Notes: generated by a model not told the origin, from the sequence alone. A stretch of DNA of 64,000 nt from Aciduliprofundum sp. MAR08-339 (GCF_000327505.1 NC_019942.1:930001-994000); one strand, 5' to 3'; positions 26,026 through 36,113 are shown, counted from the stretch's first letter. Numbers and translations are program-made.

Positions 26026-28668
26026 ATGCTTGAGAGGGAACTGAATCTGCAGTTCTTCCATGAAAATGGCTGGAAGAGGTACAGATGCAAGAAGTGTGGT
26101 TCTTACTTCTGGAGCAGAGAGCCTAGGGACACATGCACGGAGGCACCCTGTGGAGAGTACAAATTTTTGGAAGAGCCAATTTTCAACCGGGAGTACTCCA
26201 TTGAAGAGATGCGATCCGCATTCATAAATTTCTTCAAGAGAAGGGGGCACGAGCCAATACCACGTTATCCCGTGGTGGCAAGGTGGAGGGATGATGTCTT
26301 CCTGGTCAATGCATCCATTTACGATTTCCAGCCTCACGTAACCTCTGGCCTGGCACCTCCACCTGCAAATCCTCTGGTTATCTCACAGCCATGCATAAGG
26401 ATGGTTGATGTTGATTCTGTGGGCAAGACCGGAAGGCATCTGACCGGATTTGAGATGATGGCACACCATGCATTCAACTATCCAGATAAATGGGTTTACT
26501 GGAAGGATGAGACTGTGGAGTACGCCCTCAAACTCATTGAAGAACTGGGGGGAAATGCGGATGAGGTTGTGCTCAAGGAGCATCCCTGGATCGGAGGGGG
26601 CAACGCAGGTGCCAGTTTTGAGGTCATTTATGGAGGTTTAGAGCTTGCAACCCTGGTATTTATGAATCTCAGGGAGGACGAAAGGGGCGAGGTTGAGATT
26701 GATGGAGTTCGCTATTCCGAAATGCCCGTCAAGGTTGTGGACACGGGATACGGCCTTGAAAGGTTCGTCTGGGCCTCGAAGGGCACGCCCACAATCTACG
26801 ATGCGATTTATCCTGATATGATCGAGGAGTTAATGGGGAGATTGAATATTGAGAGGAACGAGCGCAGAGATATGATACTGAAGCAATTTGCCCTGATCTC
26901 ACCACGCATAGAAATTGAAGATGAAGGGACCCTTGTGAATGAGGTGTTAAAGGCATCGAATTCCAGCATCAGAGAGTACAAGGAATTCATCGTACCTCTT
27001 CAGAAAATATATGCCATAGTGGATTACACCAGAAGTCTGGCATTTATGCTCACGGATGGAATAGTGCCATCAAATGCCCAGGCGGGTTATCTTGCAAGGT
27101 TGCTGATAAGAAGAACCTTGAAACTCCTGTATGATTTGGGCAATCCCGCTAGAATTGGAGAACTCGTGGAAATGCACGTACACAGGTTCTCCGATATAAT
27201 GGATACGAGCATGCTTCCCATTGTTCTGGAAGAACTTGAACTTGAAGAGTCCCGCTACAGAAAAACAATGTCCAAGGGTGTGGAGATAGTAAAGAGGCAT
27301 GTGAAGAAGAAGGGAAGAATAGATGTGGATGATCTCATCCTCTTTTACGATTCCCATGGCCTCTTGCCCGATATCGTTAAGAGTGTGGCCGAAGACCTGG
27401 GTGTGGAGGTTGAAGTTCCAAGGGATTTTCACGGGCTTGTTGCAAGTAGGCATGAGAGGGCTGCTAGGAAGAAGAAGATTGAAAGGAGTTACGATTTGCC
27501 CGCCACACGCAAGTTATATTACGAGGATCCTTATTTGAGGGAATTTGAGGGTGATGTCATTTATTCCAAGGATGGTGAGATCGTTCTCGATTCAACAGCC
27601 TTTTATCCAGAGGGGGGTGGCCAGCCATCGGACAGGGGGTATGTGGAGTATGGGGGAAAGCAGTACCATGTCAAGGATGTCCAGAAGTACGGAGATGTGG
27701 TTGTACACTTCATAGAGGGGCATATTCCTGTGGGAGTAAGGGTCAGGGGCTTTATTGATTGGGAGCGTAGAGAAAGGTTGATGAGGAATCATACCGCCGA
27801 GCATGTTCTTCTTGCTGCGTGCCGCAGGGTTCTTGGAAAGCATGTGTGGCAGCACGGCACCCAGAAGGACGTGCATGAGTGCAGGTTCGACATAGCCCAT
27901 TACAAACCCATAACCCGTGAGGAGATAAGGAGAATTGAAGAGGAGGCCATGCGCATAATAACCTCATGCATACCGGTTGAAGCGAAGTTTATGAATCGCA
28001 CTGAGGCTGAGAGGAGGTATGGATTTGTGCTCTATGAAGGAGGAATTCCCCCTGGCAGGGAGATAAGGGTTGTTAGAATCGGAAATTTCGATGTTGAGGC
28101 ATGCGGAGGTACTCATGTTAGCAACACGGGTGAAATAGGATTTCTAAAGATTATGCGTACCGAACGCATTCAGGATGGTGTTAGCAGGATAATCTACACC
28201 TCCGGGTTGAGTGCCCTTGAGCATACCCACCATGTTGAGGATATTCTGCATAGAAGCGCAGAGGTTCTGGGTGTACAGTGGGAGAAACTGCCCGAGAGTG
28301 TGGAGAGATTCTTCAATGAATGGAAGGATCAGAGGAAGACCATTGATAGGCTGAAGAGGGAAAGAATGGAGTCCATAAGGAGGGAATTTGAAGACAGGGA
28401 GATCATTGCTGAACTTCTTCCTCTTGAGATGAAGGAACTCGCTATTCTGGCCCGCGAACTTGCCAGTGTGGGAAAAAGAGGAGTGCTTATAGGAGAGGAT
28501 GGGAGTTTTGTGGTATTCGGTGTAAATGCCAGGAATATTGCCGGGAAAATTGCAGAATCCATGCAAGGTAGGGGTGGGGGTAAGAATGATTTTGTCCAGG
28601 GAAAGGGCAAAAGGGAGATGGTCAGAGAAGGATTAAATAAGGCGAGAGAATTGCTGGGGTTGAAATGA
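26026..28668 (+). CDS. alaS: Alanyl-tRNA synthetase
   Basis: Charges tRNA-Ala. The protein is 880 aa, archaeal type. N-terminal zinc-like cysteines (CKKCGSYFWS..DTC), class II catalytic core with FQPHVTSG and GGGNAG, then the editing domain with NHTAEH and CGGTHVSNTGEIG, and the C-terminal DHHA1 domain with GRGGGKNDFVQG. The following protease gene is coupled by an ATGA overlap. A stand-alone AlaX editing protein lies at 43868. Confidence 0.96.
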   Translation: MLERELNLQFFHENGWKRYRCKKCGSYFWSREPRDTCTEAPCGEYKFLEEPIFNREYSIEEMRSAFINFFKRRGHEPIPRYPVVARWRDDVFLVNASIYDFQPHVTSGLAPPPANPLVISQPCIRMVDVDSVGKTGRHLTGFEMMAHHAFNYPDKWVYWKDETVEYALKLIEELGGNADEVVLKEHPWIGGGNAGASFEVIYGGLELATLVFMNLREDERGEVEIDGVRYSEMPVKVVDTGYGLERFVWASKGTPTIYDAIYPDMIEELMGRLNIERNERRDMILKQFALISPRIEIEDEGTLVNEVLKASNSSIREYKEFIVPLQKIYAIVDYTRSLAFMLTDGIVPSNAQAGYLARLLIRRTLKLLYDLGNPARIGELVEMHVHRFSDIMDTSMLPIVLEELELEESRYRKTMSKGVEIVKRHVKKKGRIDVDDLILFYDSHGLLPDIVKSVAEDLGVEVEVPRDFHGLVASRHERAARKKKIERSYDLPATRKLYYEDPYLREFEGDVIYSKDGEIVLDSTAFYPEGGGQPSDRGYVEYGGKQYHVKDVQKYGDVVVHFIEGHIPVGVRVRGFIDWERRERLMRNHTAEHVLLAACRRVLGKHVWQHGTQKDVHECRFDIAHYKPITREEIRRIEEEAMRIITSCIPVEAKFMNRTEAERRYGFVLYEGGIPPGREIRVVRIGNFDVEACGGTHVSNTGEIGFLKIMRTERIQDGVSRIIYTSGLSALEHTHHVEDILHRSAEVLGVQWEKLPESVERFFNEWKDQRKTIDRLKRERMESIRREFEDREIIAELLPLEMKELAILARELASVGKRGVLIGEDGSFVVFGVNARNIAGKIAESMQGRGGGKNDFVQGKGKREMVREGLNKARELLGLK

Positions 28669-30320
28669 TCAATCCAGAGGTGGAAGAGGTAAATCTCATC
28701 GTGAGAAGGTACCTGAACGTTTACGATTTCAGAATCACACCGGACCATCTTGAATTCTACTTCACCCCTGGAGATGAGAACGAATTTGAAAAGAATTTTG
28801 AGAAGTTGAGGTTGGAACTCAAGAAAAGGCAGATGGTTCCCATAGTGAGAAAGGAAACAGGAGAATATGTTCTTGTGGTCATAAGAACACCTCCAAGAAA
28901 ATTTCTGGGTCTGTGGGTGAACATAGTCCTCCTTCTGGCCACCCTTGCATCGACGATATGGGTGGGTATGGGTTACTACGTAACATACTATGGCCCATCA
29001 ACAACATTAAATGAAATAGTGGGTGGTTTTGTTTACTTTGCCCTACCTCTTATGACCATTCTCGGTGTGCATGAAATGGGACATTATTTTGCTGCCAGAA
29101 GGCACAATGTTATGGTATCCCTACCCTTCTTCATACCTGCACCCACTCTGCTGGGTACATTGGGAGCCTTCATATCCGTAAGAGAACCCATTCCCGATAA
29201 GAAGGCACTTGTGGATATTGGACTGGCAGGGCCCATAGCCGGGTTCATAGTGGCAATTCCTGTAACTTTACTGGGTATGTACTTGGGTACCCTCAATCCT
29301 CCGACGATTAACATAACGGAGACAAACAGGTATATCCTGCTCAATGTTCCAATAATCTACAATGTGCTTTCCTATTTTATGCCCTCTCCAGAGTTCATAC
29401 ATCCCATGGCCATGGCTGGATGGGTCGGATTTGTGGTCACCGCCATAAATCTATTTCCCATAGGACAACTGGACGGTGGACATGTGGCTCGGGCGATTGC
29501 TGGGGATAATACAAAGTACGTGAGTTATGCCTTTGCTGCAATTCTCTTCATACTTGGAATTTGGTATCCTGGGTGGATAATCTTTGCCCTTCTGGTAGTT
29601 TTTCTGGGTTTGAATCATCCACCACCCCTCAACGACATCACGAAACTGGATAAAAAGAGATGGGCTCTGGCAATTTCTGGATTTCTACTTCTTGCAGTTA
29701 CCTTTGTTCCGGTGCCTATGCAAATGGTTACACTACACGAGGATATGCAGCTTTCCGTAAATTTAAATGGTGAAATTTTGGTTGAAAACCTTGAAAATTC
29801 AACAACTCTGCATATTATGGTGGTTAACAATGGTGAGATGAAGGAGAATACGACTGTAACCGTAAGGGGTGATTTTTACATATCAAATTCAACTTACAAT
29901 TTTGTATTGGATCCAGGTGGAAGCTGGAATGGTAGCGTGGTCTTGAAATTGAAGGAAAGTGGGGTACATGGGATAACGGTATCCCTTTTAACCAGAAGTG
30001 GTTATGTAAGAGAATGGCACAGGGATTTGCTGTGCTTGAATGAAAGCAGAACTCTGCATTTTGAGCCAGAATCTGTGCATTCTTTCTCCTTCAACACCAC
30101 TTTGGTCAACAATGGGAATATCTCCACAGTACAGTTTATGACCTTAAATGGTGTTTATTTCAACATAACAAGTTCCTCTTTACCAATACTGGAAAATGGA
30201 ACCATGGTTATACCTGAGAATTCATCTGCCGCTTTACATTTTGTGGTCATGGGAAAAACCACCATTCTTGCTGTGGATTTGCTCAATTACCAGGCTGCTT
30301 GGATTCAAGTAAGAGTTTAA
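28665..30320 (+). CDS. Site-2 protease family (M50) membrane metalloprotease
   Basis: A 551-aa intramembrane zinc protease. Seen: first hydrophobic helix near 83-105; HEMGHYFAARR near 141 (zinc HExxH); NLFPIGQLDGGH near 265 with the zinc Asp in LDGG; and further helices to about residue 350. A roughly 200-residue C-terminal beta-rich ectodomain with many N-x-S/T sites then follows, with no helix after it. The N-terminal 80 residues are soluble. It probably processes membrane proteins. The extracellular tail is unusual for short S2Ps and may bind substrate. Translationally coupled to alaS. Confidence 0.88.
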   Translation: MINPEVEEVNLIVRRYLNVYDFRITPDHLEFYFTPGDENEFEKNFEKLRLELKKRQMVPIVRKETGEYVLVVIRTPPRKFLGLWVNIVLLLATLASTIWVGMGYYVTYYGPSTTLNEIVGGFVYFALPLMTILGVHEMGHYFAARRHNVMVSLPFFIPAPTLLGTLGAFISVREPIPDKKALVDIGLAGPIAGFIVAIPVTLLGMYLGTLNPPTINITETNRYILLNVPIIYNVLSYFMPSPEFIHPMAMAGWVGFVVTAINLFPIGQLDGGHVARAIAGDNTKYVSYAFAAILFILGIWYPGWIIFALLVVFLGLNHPPPLNDITKLDKKRWALAISGFLLLAVTFVPVPMQMVTLHEDMQLSVNLNGEILVENLENSTTLHIMVVNNGEMKENTTVTVRGDFYISNSTYNFVLDPGGSWNGSVVLKLKESGVHGITVSLLTRSGYVREWHRDLLCLNESRTLHFEPESVHSFSFNTTLVNNGNISTVQFMTLNGVYFNITSSSLPILENGTMVIPENSSAALHFVVMGKTTILAVDLLNYQAAWIQVRV

Positions 30321-30981
30321 ATCTTTTTGCATCTTCCCACATATGGGTGTTGTTGAACATAATGTAGTCTTCATTCTTTACCAGTTCCATTAATTTGTTC
30401 AGGTCCTCATCCGAGTACCTGTAACTATAACCGCCTATGCCGTGGAGTCGGTAGTAGGAAAACTCTCCCCATACACTCCTGTTTTTGAATGGGTCAACCA
30501 CATGAATTAGATCCGCCTCCTTGCATATTTTCTTCACAATATCTAAATCCCATTTACCCCTTTGCTCCCATCCATATGTGGCTATCCTTTCCACATTATC
30601 AAAGAAATTGAGTATGTTTTCCATATTGCCCTTATTCTGCCTGAAACTTGCAGGGCTCTGAAATACTATTACCTTGGCCCTTAGAATTCTCGCAATCTCC
30701 GCAAAATTCTTCCATGAGAGCATAACATCCTCGTTGCTTTTGAAATAACCAAAATCTCCCAGAGGCCCCTTGTATCTGCGATATGTTGGACTTGACGGTG
30801 GATGCGTGATTGTTTGGGGTGCTTTAAGTGTGAAAATAAAATCTTTTGGTGTATTCTCCCTCCATCTTTGGGCAAGAGATTTTGATATTTGTGTGTAAAA
30901 TGTTTTCTGGATCTCAACAACCTTGAACTCCTCAAAGTATTTTTTCTTTGCAACTGGAAATCCGCATGTGCCTATGTACAT
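30283..30981 (-). CDS. DUF72-family protein
   Basis: About 232 aa, a TIM-barrel-like protein of the widespread DUF72 family; function unknown. Seen: MYIGTCGF at the very start, VVEIQKTFYTQ, WRENTPKDFIFTLKAPQTITH, VIVFQSPASF, YYRLHG and YIMFNNTHMWEDA near the end, all family marks. The ATG at 30981 lies 25 nt from a box A (minus strand, about 31000-31010), so it starts leaderless there rather than at the TTG three codons upstream. Its 3' end overlaps the S2P gene by 38 bp, convergent. Confidence 0.85.
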   Translation of the reverse strand: MYIGTCGFPVAKKKYFEEFKVVEIQKTFYTQISKSLAQRWRENTPKDFIFTLKAPQTITHPPSSPTYRRYKGPLGDFGYFKSNEDVMLSWKNFAEIARILRAKVIVFQSPASFRQNKGNMENILNFFDNVERIATYGWEQRGKWDLDIVKKICKEADLIHVVDPFKNRSVWGEFSYYRLHGIGGYSYRYSDEDLNKLMELVKNEDYIMFNNTHMWEDAKRFKLLLESKQPGN

Positions 30982-31015
30982 ATGTTTCAATTTTGATCCC
31001 CTATTAATAATTTTT

Positions 31016-32716
31016 CTAAATGCACAGGAATGAGAGCAGTGCCCCCAAAAATCCGCCCACCATTATAAGGGGCATAGCAAATTTTATGGTATTGATTGCA
31101 CTCTTGGTTATATTTGTCATCTCCTCCAGTTGTCCTCTTCGAGCCATTCTCAGTTTCACCATCTCTGTGTGCATGCTGACTTCAACCTCCTCGGCGTTGG
31201 AAAGTGCATCATTCACAGCATCCTTTACCATTTTTATTATTTCGTTCCAGTCATCCTTGTCCCCAACAGGGTTAAGGTCCATAATGTTGTAATTTACAAT
31301 GTGATTGTCTGTGGAAAAAACCTCAATCTCGTCAAGGACATCTCCAAAGGATTCTATAATTTTGTTTCTCAATCCCTTTTTGACATTGTTTCCATCGAGA
31401 AGAATGTACCCTATTCTCTTCCCATTATGGATAAATACGGCCACCTTTATCCCATCAGGCCCAAAACTTTTGCTTTTGAATGATCTCTGGGCATAACCCA
31501 CGACTATGGGAGCATCTGCTTCAAGGTTTTTTATTCTCTTTGCAATTGCATCCACATCACCATGGGTCAGGGTCAGTGGAAAGGCGTTCTTGTCAAAATT
31601 GTTATGGGCATCCACTATTGCAGCATCATCGTAAAAATTCAGAAGTTTTTTTCTGAGTATTAGCCCCGCTTTTAGATCCACATCATCAAATATATCCCTT
31701 GTTGGAAGCAGCGCCACCAGAAGATACCTTCCAAAAAGATGGGCGAGTACCTCTAAATTGCCAAATTCAAATCTCAGAGCATCACTCATTTTCCTGCATC
31801 GATTTTTTGCGTTGAGTGAATTTTTAACCACATTTGCAATCTTCTTAATATCCTTCTCGTCAGCCACATTGTTATCGTGGGTGGTCGTTGTGTGGAATAT
31901 CATCAGGTTATCAAACCCCGTGAATCTTTTCAATTTTTTTGTTATATCGCTGCCACCCACCTCTCCAAAGGGGCCCGGATGGATGTAGGGGAACAGGAAA
32001 ATTATTTTTGGTGTATCTCCTTTCCAAAAAACCATTGAGGATACAGGTACTGTTCTTTCAGTGTATATGTTTTCAAAGAATCTGTTTATTGAATGGAGAT
32101 GTTCTCTTTCACCGTTTGAAAGGTAGTTTATGAAGGATGCTATGAACCAGAGGGGATCCTCACTGAACTCCCTTACAAATTTGGCAACGGAAATGCGAAG
32201 AATGAAGAGCGAGGAAATCAGATAAATTCCGGAAGCTATGGTGTATGAAATAGTGAAATTTCTTGCAGTGAACAGGGCAATTACTCCGTATATCATGTTG
32301 TAATTGAGAGAGGTTATTATCCCCAAGACAGGTCTTTTTCTCATAAATACAAAGTAAACGAAGGTTCTGAGAAACACGGCGGATGAGAATGCGAGCAGCA
32401 GGGAAAACTCAAATGAAAAAAACCTCTGAAATATCAGTATTTGAATGAGTACCTCTATGAAGATGAGCAGGTTCAATGTGAGTATTCTTTTGCCCGGAAA
32501 ATAGGTTCTTCCAATCTTGATCATAGCATAGTCAAGAAAATTAACCAGAACGTATGGAACACCGAATATGAGCAGCGCCTTCCATATGTCCCAGTATATG
32601 AGATAGGAGGAGAGGAGAGTAAAGATTATTGAAAGGGTTATGGTGACCTCATACCTGGGAGTCGTTATTATATGTCTCCGCAACGAGAGTATGTACTTTT
32701 CTCCCTCTTGACCCAT
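31016..32716 (-). CDS. DUF2070-family archaeal membrane protein
   Basis: 566 aa. About six or seven N-terminal membrane helices (residues 20-185), then a soluble domain with FLFPYIHPGPFGEVGGSDI and TTTTHDNNVADE, which are marks of DUF2070, and one C-terminal helix (AMPLIMVGGFLGALLSFLCI). Conserved His and Asp in HPGPFG and THD suggest a metal site and perhaps hydrolase activity, but this is inference. Found in archaea; function unknown to me. It lies downstream of the UPF0104 and glycosyltransferase genes on the same strand. Confidence 0.85.
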   Translation of the reverse strand: MGQEGEKYILSLRRHIITTPRYEVTITLSIIFTLLSSYLIYWDIWKALLIFGVPYVLVNFLDYAMIKIGRTYFPGKRILTLNLLIFIEVLIQILIFQRFFSFEFSLLLAFSSAVFLRTFVYFVFMRKRPVLGIITSLNYNMIYGVIALFTARNFTISYTIASGIYLISSLFILRISVAKFVREFSEDPLWFIASFINYLSNGEREHLHSINRFFENIYTERTVPVSSMVFWKGDTPKIIFLFPYIHPGPFGEVGGSDITKKLKRFTGFDNLMIFHTTTTHDNNVADEKDIKKIANVVKNSLNAKNRCRKMSDALRFEFGNLEVLAHLFGRYLLVALLPTRDIFDDVDLKAGLILRKKLLNFYDDAAIVDAHNNFDKNAFPLTLTHGDVDAIAKRIKNLEADAPIVVGYAQRSFKSKSFGPDGIKVAVFIHNGKRIGYILLDGNNVKKGLRNKIIESFGDVLDEIEVFSTDNHIVNYNIMDLNPVGDKDDWNEIIKMVKDAVNDALSNAEEVEVSMHTEMVKLRMARRGQLEEMTNITKSAINTIKFAMPLIMVGGFLGALLSFLCI

Positions 32717-32739
32717 TTGAATTCCCCAATATTGCGCAT

Positions 32740-33762
32740 TTATTTACCTTTTGCGATGTAGTGAAGGGTGAAGACAAGTCCTACCCCGAGATTCATATAG
32801 AATGTGAGAATTCTCCACACAACTATCAGGGGACCAAGAAACTCGGAAGGAACCCTCTGACCATAGAGGAAATATGCCGAAAACTCTGCAAGACCGCTCC
32901 CTCCAGGGGATACAGGGATCATGGTGATGAGAACTATTATCATCTGAAATGTGTAGGATATGAGCCACATCGGATCCTGTCCGAAGCCCATAAGGAGCAC
33001 AGAGGGTATTGTAAATCCACAGGTCCACATGAGAGCCGTTGCCCCCATTGCAGCCACAAAGTGCAATTTTTTTCTTTTGAATATGGTTATTGTGCTCTCT
33101 GAGAAGGTGACAAATTCCTTTTCCATTTTTTTGAGTGTGTTCCATCTCTTGGCGTCCTCCTTTATTATGAACCTCAGAATCTTGTCAAGTTTATGTATTT
33201 TCTTTTTGAACCTGTGCGGGTGAGTTACCAGAAACATTGTAAAAAGGCCTGCGAGACCAAGAAGCACGGCCGATGCGATCATGAAATATTTTACCCCTGC
33301 AAGGTCTATTGAAAGCCCCACAAGGAGGAGAAGAATGGGAAGAGAGATTCCGAAGAAGAGGAAATCTATTAGGCGCTCTCCCACGGTGAGAGCAGTTGCG
33401 TCTCCTACGGAGGTGTTACCCCATGTCATATTATCCTGGGAGAGCATGTATATCCTCATGGGTTCTCCACCCATGGACGATGGAGTGACTGCGGCCATAA
33501 ACTGACTTACCATGACTATGCGAAATGCCTTTCTTAAGCATATCCCTATGTCCAGAGCGGAGGCAAGGATTTTTATCCTAATGGCCCAGAACGTCCAGGC
33601 GAAAACGTTGAGGATTATTGCGTACAGAATTATCAGGGGATTAAGGCTCAAAATTATGTTTCCGGCCTGCTTGGTATAACTGAGCATGAATATTATGGCC
33701 AGGGATGTGGCGCTTATAACGATGGATATGATGAGCCATTTTCTGTACTTTTTCACATCCAT
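32740..33762 (-). CDS. UPF0104/lysylphosphatidylglycerol-synthase-TM-like membrane protein
   Basis: 340 aa, about eight helices, of the flippase-like UPF0104 family (AglD/MprF membrane part). Seen: FRIVMVSQFMAAVTPSSMGGEPMRIYML and the late FTIPSVLLMGFG..PVSPGGSGLAEF block, both family marks. Such proteins move or modify lipid-linked sugars or lipids. It overlaps the glycosyltransferase gene by 10 nt, which supports a joint role in glycolipid or lipid-linked glycan assembly. Confidence 0.82.
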   Translation of the reverse strand: MDVKKYRKWLIISIVISATSLAIIFMLSYTKQAGNIILSLNPLIILYAIILNVFAWTFWAIRIKILASALDIGICLRKAFRIVMVSQFMAAVTPSSMGGEPMRIYMLSQDNMTWGNTSVGDATALTVGERLIDFLFFGISLPILLLLVGLSIDLAGVKYFMIASAVLLGLAGLFTMFLVTHPHRFKKKIHKLDKILRFIIKEDAKRWNTLKKMEKEFVTFSESTITIFKRKKLHFVAAMGATALMWTCGFTIPSVLLMGFGQDPMWLISYTFQMIIVLITMIPVSPGGSGLAEFSAYFLYGQRVPSEFLGPLIVVWRILTFYMNLGVGLVFTLHYIAKGK

Positions 33763-34811
33763 TGGAAGATCACCCTCATGGCGTTTTCCACGGATTTTGA
33801 AACATCGTAATTACCCTTGAATCCTCTGTAATTCTTTGCCCTTTCAACCATCTCTCCAAGGTTTATTTTATCCTGGGTGGTGTACCCGGCTATACCGGTA
33901 TTTTCGAGGTACCGTGCAAGGTACTCCTGTTCAGGTTGTCCTGGAGTGGGTACGAACATTGCCTTTCCCCCAATCACATACAGATCCATAATGGTTGAGT
34001 ACCCTGAGCGGGATATCACGATTTTGCTTCTGTTCATAATCTCCTCTCTTTTCTCCATGCTAAGGTAGGGAAATATGCGTACGTCATTCCTTTTCTCTCC
34101 ATCCTCTGGTCTGCCGAGAGTAACAACTACATTTCCTTCAATACTGTCCAGACTTTCAAATACCCTCTTTTCGAATATGCTTCTCTGAGGTTCTGGACCT
34201 GAAATGGATATTAGCACGTCAATATCCCTTTTCATGTTTCTGTACCTGAATGGAGAGAGGGGTCCTATGTACTCAATTTTATCCTTCTCCATCATCTTCA
34301 AATTGTGGGACATCTCCCCCGATAGGGAATTTTCTCTGAAATCCGGAACGAGAATTCTTTTGAAAAATCTGGTGATGTACCTGTTGTAAATGGTTATTCC
34401 GAATCTCAGCAACTTGAGCGGAACCATGATGCGCAGTTGGTGAATTATGAGGAAGGATGGAACGTTTCTGTGAAACACATCAAATCTGCTATCGGATATT
34501 ATGAGATCAAAATTCTCTCTCTCATGCAAGTTTACAAATTCTCTGTGTGAACCAAGCATCGTACTGAGAATTTTGTTTGAGTGCATGAAAAAATAGGGGA
34601 TGAACTGATGAGCCTTTTCAGGATACTGTATCGGAAAATCTGGAATTTGATAGAGTTTCAGATGTCCCATCTCTTTTCTGAGCATCTGCGCAGCCCTGCC
34701 GTAGGATACAAGCACAATCTCGTGACCCTCCTCTTCCAATTTTTTTATGAGTGGAAGACTTCTGGTCACGTGTCCGATCCCAAGAGAGCATATGCCAAAC
34801 GCAATCTTCAC
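33753..34811 (-). CDS. Glycosyltransferase (GT28/MurG-like)
   Basis: 352 aa, GT-B fold. N-terminal glycine-rich IAFGICSLGIGHVTRSLPLIKKL and C-terminal SGYSTIMDLYVIGGKAMFVPTPGQPEQEYLARYL, the nucleotide-sugar site of GT28-type enzymes. No membrane helix. The start is a GTG. It probably adds a sugar to a lipid or polyprenyl acceptor at the inner face; substrate unknown. Coupled with the UPF0104 gene. Confidence 0.82.
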   Translation of the reverse strand: MKIAFGICSLGIGHVTRSLPLIKKLEEEGHEIVLVSYGRAAQMLRKEMGHLKLYQIPDFPIQYPEKAHQFIPYFFMHSNKILSTMLGSHREFVNLHERENFDLIISDSRFDVFHRNVPSFLIIHQLRIMVPLKLLRFGITIYNRYITRFFKRILVPDFRENSLSGEMSHNLKMMEKDKIEYIGPLSPFRYRNMKRDIDVLISISGPEPQRSIFEKRVFESLDSIEGNVVVTLGRPEDGEKRNDVRIFPYLSMEKREEIMNRSKIVISRSGYSTIMDLYVIGGKAMFVPTPGQPEQEYLARYLENTGIAGYTTQDKINLGEMVERAKNYRGFKGNYDVSKSVENAMRVIFQWM

Positions 34812-34847
34812 AAAATGGAAAAAAGAGGGATTGTATTAAATGTTTTC

Positions 34848-36059
34848 TTAACTCAATGCAAGGTATATGAAAACCTTTGCATCGTTTATGCAATTATCAA
34901 CGCGGCAGTACTCGTTTGGTTGGTGCTCCACGTCGTCTGCGGTCATCCACACAACTGCGGGTATGCCAACTCTGCGGAAAAATGCTGCTACTGTGCCCCC
35001 TCCGATTCCTCCAGCAACAGGCTCTATACCCCTGAGTTCTCTAAGCGCCTTCATCAATTTTTGCACAATTTCGCTGTTCACATCCGTAGGGGGTGCTGCC
35101 TGAGATGCCTGCACTATCTCCACATTTATTTTGACATTCTCTTTCTTTTCATACTCTTCCGCAATTTTCCTCACATCCCCTATAACATCTTCAATTTTGT
35201 AATGGGGAAGCACACGGAAATCAAAGTAAATCACATCCGTGCCGGGTATCGTGTTTATATTATCCACATTCCTCTCCTTCTTGGTTATCTCAAATGTGGA
35301 GATTGGAGGTTCAAATGTGCTATCCTCATCTGCATACTTTTTGTGCAGGTACTCATCCACCGCAAGGGCAAATTTCATGGCCGCCCGGTGTGCGTTCACA
35401 CCTGTATGGGGCATTGATGCGTGGGCCTGCTTTCCAATGGTAACAATTTTTATCCACGCCGCGCTTTTCTCCGCGATTTCCACAAACGAGCCATCTGGAG
35501 CACCTCCATCCGGCACAACAACAAGGTCATTGGGCTTGAATATGCCCTTATCCATGAGAAATTCTGCCCCGTATCTGCTTCCAGCCTCCTCATCTGCAAC
35601 ATAGGCAAGCCCTATGTTGTACTTTGGTCTCATTCCTGCCTTCCGCATGGCCTTTGCTGCAAAATATGAAGATACTATCGCCTGGCCATCATCGAGGGTT
35701 CCGCGCCCGTATATCTTTCCGTCCTTCAAAATCGGGTCATAGGGGTCATGCTCCCAGAGAGATAGGTCCCCCTCTGGTACGGTATCCATGTGACCTATGA
35801 GCCACAGGGTTCTGCTTCTATCCTCCCCGTATATTATACCAATCAGATTTGGTCTCTTTATTCCGTTTTCATCAAGGGTATCGTAGCGCTCAACCTCGTC
35901 GCATATCTCCCTAAGTTTTTTTTCAAGCCAATCTGCTCTTTTTTCCTCACCCTCTCCACCACCTGCAGGGTTCACAGCCTTTATTCTGTTCATTTCAATT
36001 GTGAACTGGATCAACTCTTCTCTCATACTTTCAAGTTTTTCAAACACCTTTTCCATCAT
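34848..36059 (-). CDS. M20-family metallopeptidase (ArgE/DapE/ACY1 type)
   Basis: About 403 aa. Zinc-dependent amidase or dipeptidase. Seen: LIGHMDTVPEGD (metal His and catalytic Asp), GRGTLDDGQ (bridging Asp), YVADEEAGSRYGA (general-base and metal Glu), PDGGAPDG and a late EHQPNEYC (metal His). The ATG at 36059 is 26 nt from a box A at 36080-36090 and suits the family start; the frame is open upstream only into the divergent promoter. Substrate is probably peptides or acyl amino acids, fitting a peptide-fermenting cell. Confidence 0.85.
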   Translation of the reverse strand: MMEKVFEKLESMREELIQFTIEMNRIKAVNPAGGGEGEEKRADWLEKKLREICDEVERYDTLDENGIKRPNLIGIIYGEDRSRTLWLIGHMDTVPEGDLSLWEHDPYDPILKDGKIYGRGTLDDGQAIVSSYFAAKAMRKAGMRPKYNIGLAYVADEEAGSRYGAEFLMDKGIFKPNDLVVVPDGGAPDGSFVEIAEKSAAWIKIVTIGKQAHASMPHTGVNAHRAAMKFALAVDEYLHKKYADEDSTFEPPISTFEITKKERNVDNINTIPGTDVIYFDFRVLPHYKIEDVIGDVRKIAEEYEKKENVKINVEIVQASQAAPPTDVNSEIVQKLMKALRELRGIEPVAGGIGGGTVAAFFRRVGIPAVVWMTADDVEHQPNEYCRVDNCINDAKVFIYLALS

Positions 36060-36079
36060 GGGTGGGATAATTGCGCACA

Positions 36080-36113
36080 ATAAGATTAAGGTTTTCATGG
36101 TAAGATTTAAGGT
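36080..36113. promoter_or_regulatory. Divergent promoters: M20 peptidase and oxidoreductase operon
   Basis: Minus-strand CTTAATCTTA (36080-36090) is 26 nt before the M20 start at 36059. Plus-strand TAAGATTTAAGG (36101-36112) is about 29 nt before the ATG at 36136. Both would give leaderless transcripts. Confidence 0.45.

Noticed and set aside
34581-35417. A 278-aa open frame on the plus strand opposite the glycosyltransferase and M20 genes
   Set aside because: Antisense to two well-supported proteins; composition with many Cys and His is typical of shadow frames.
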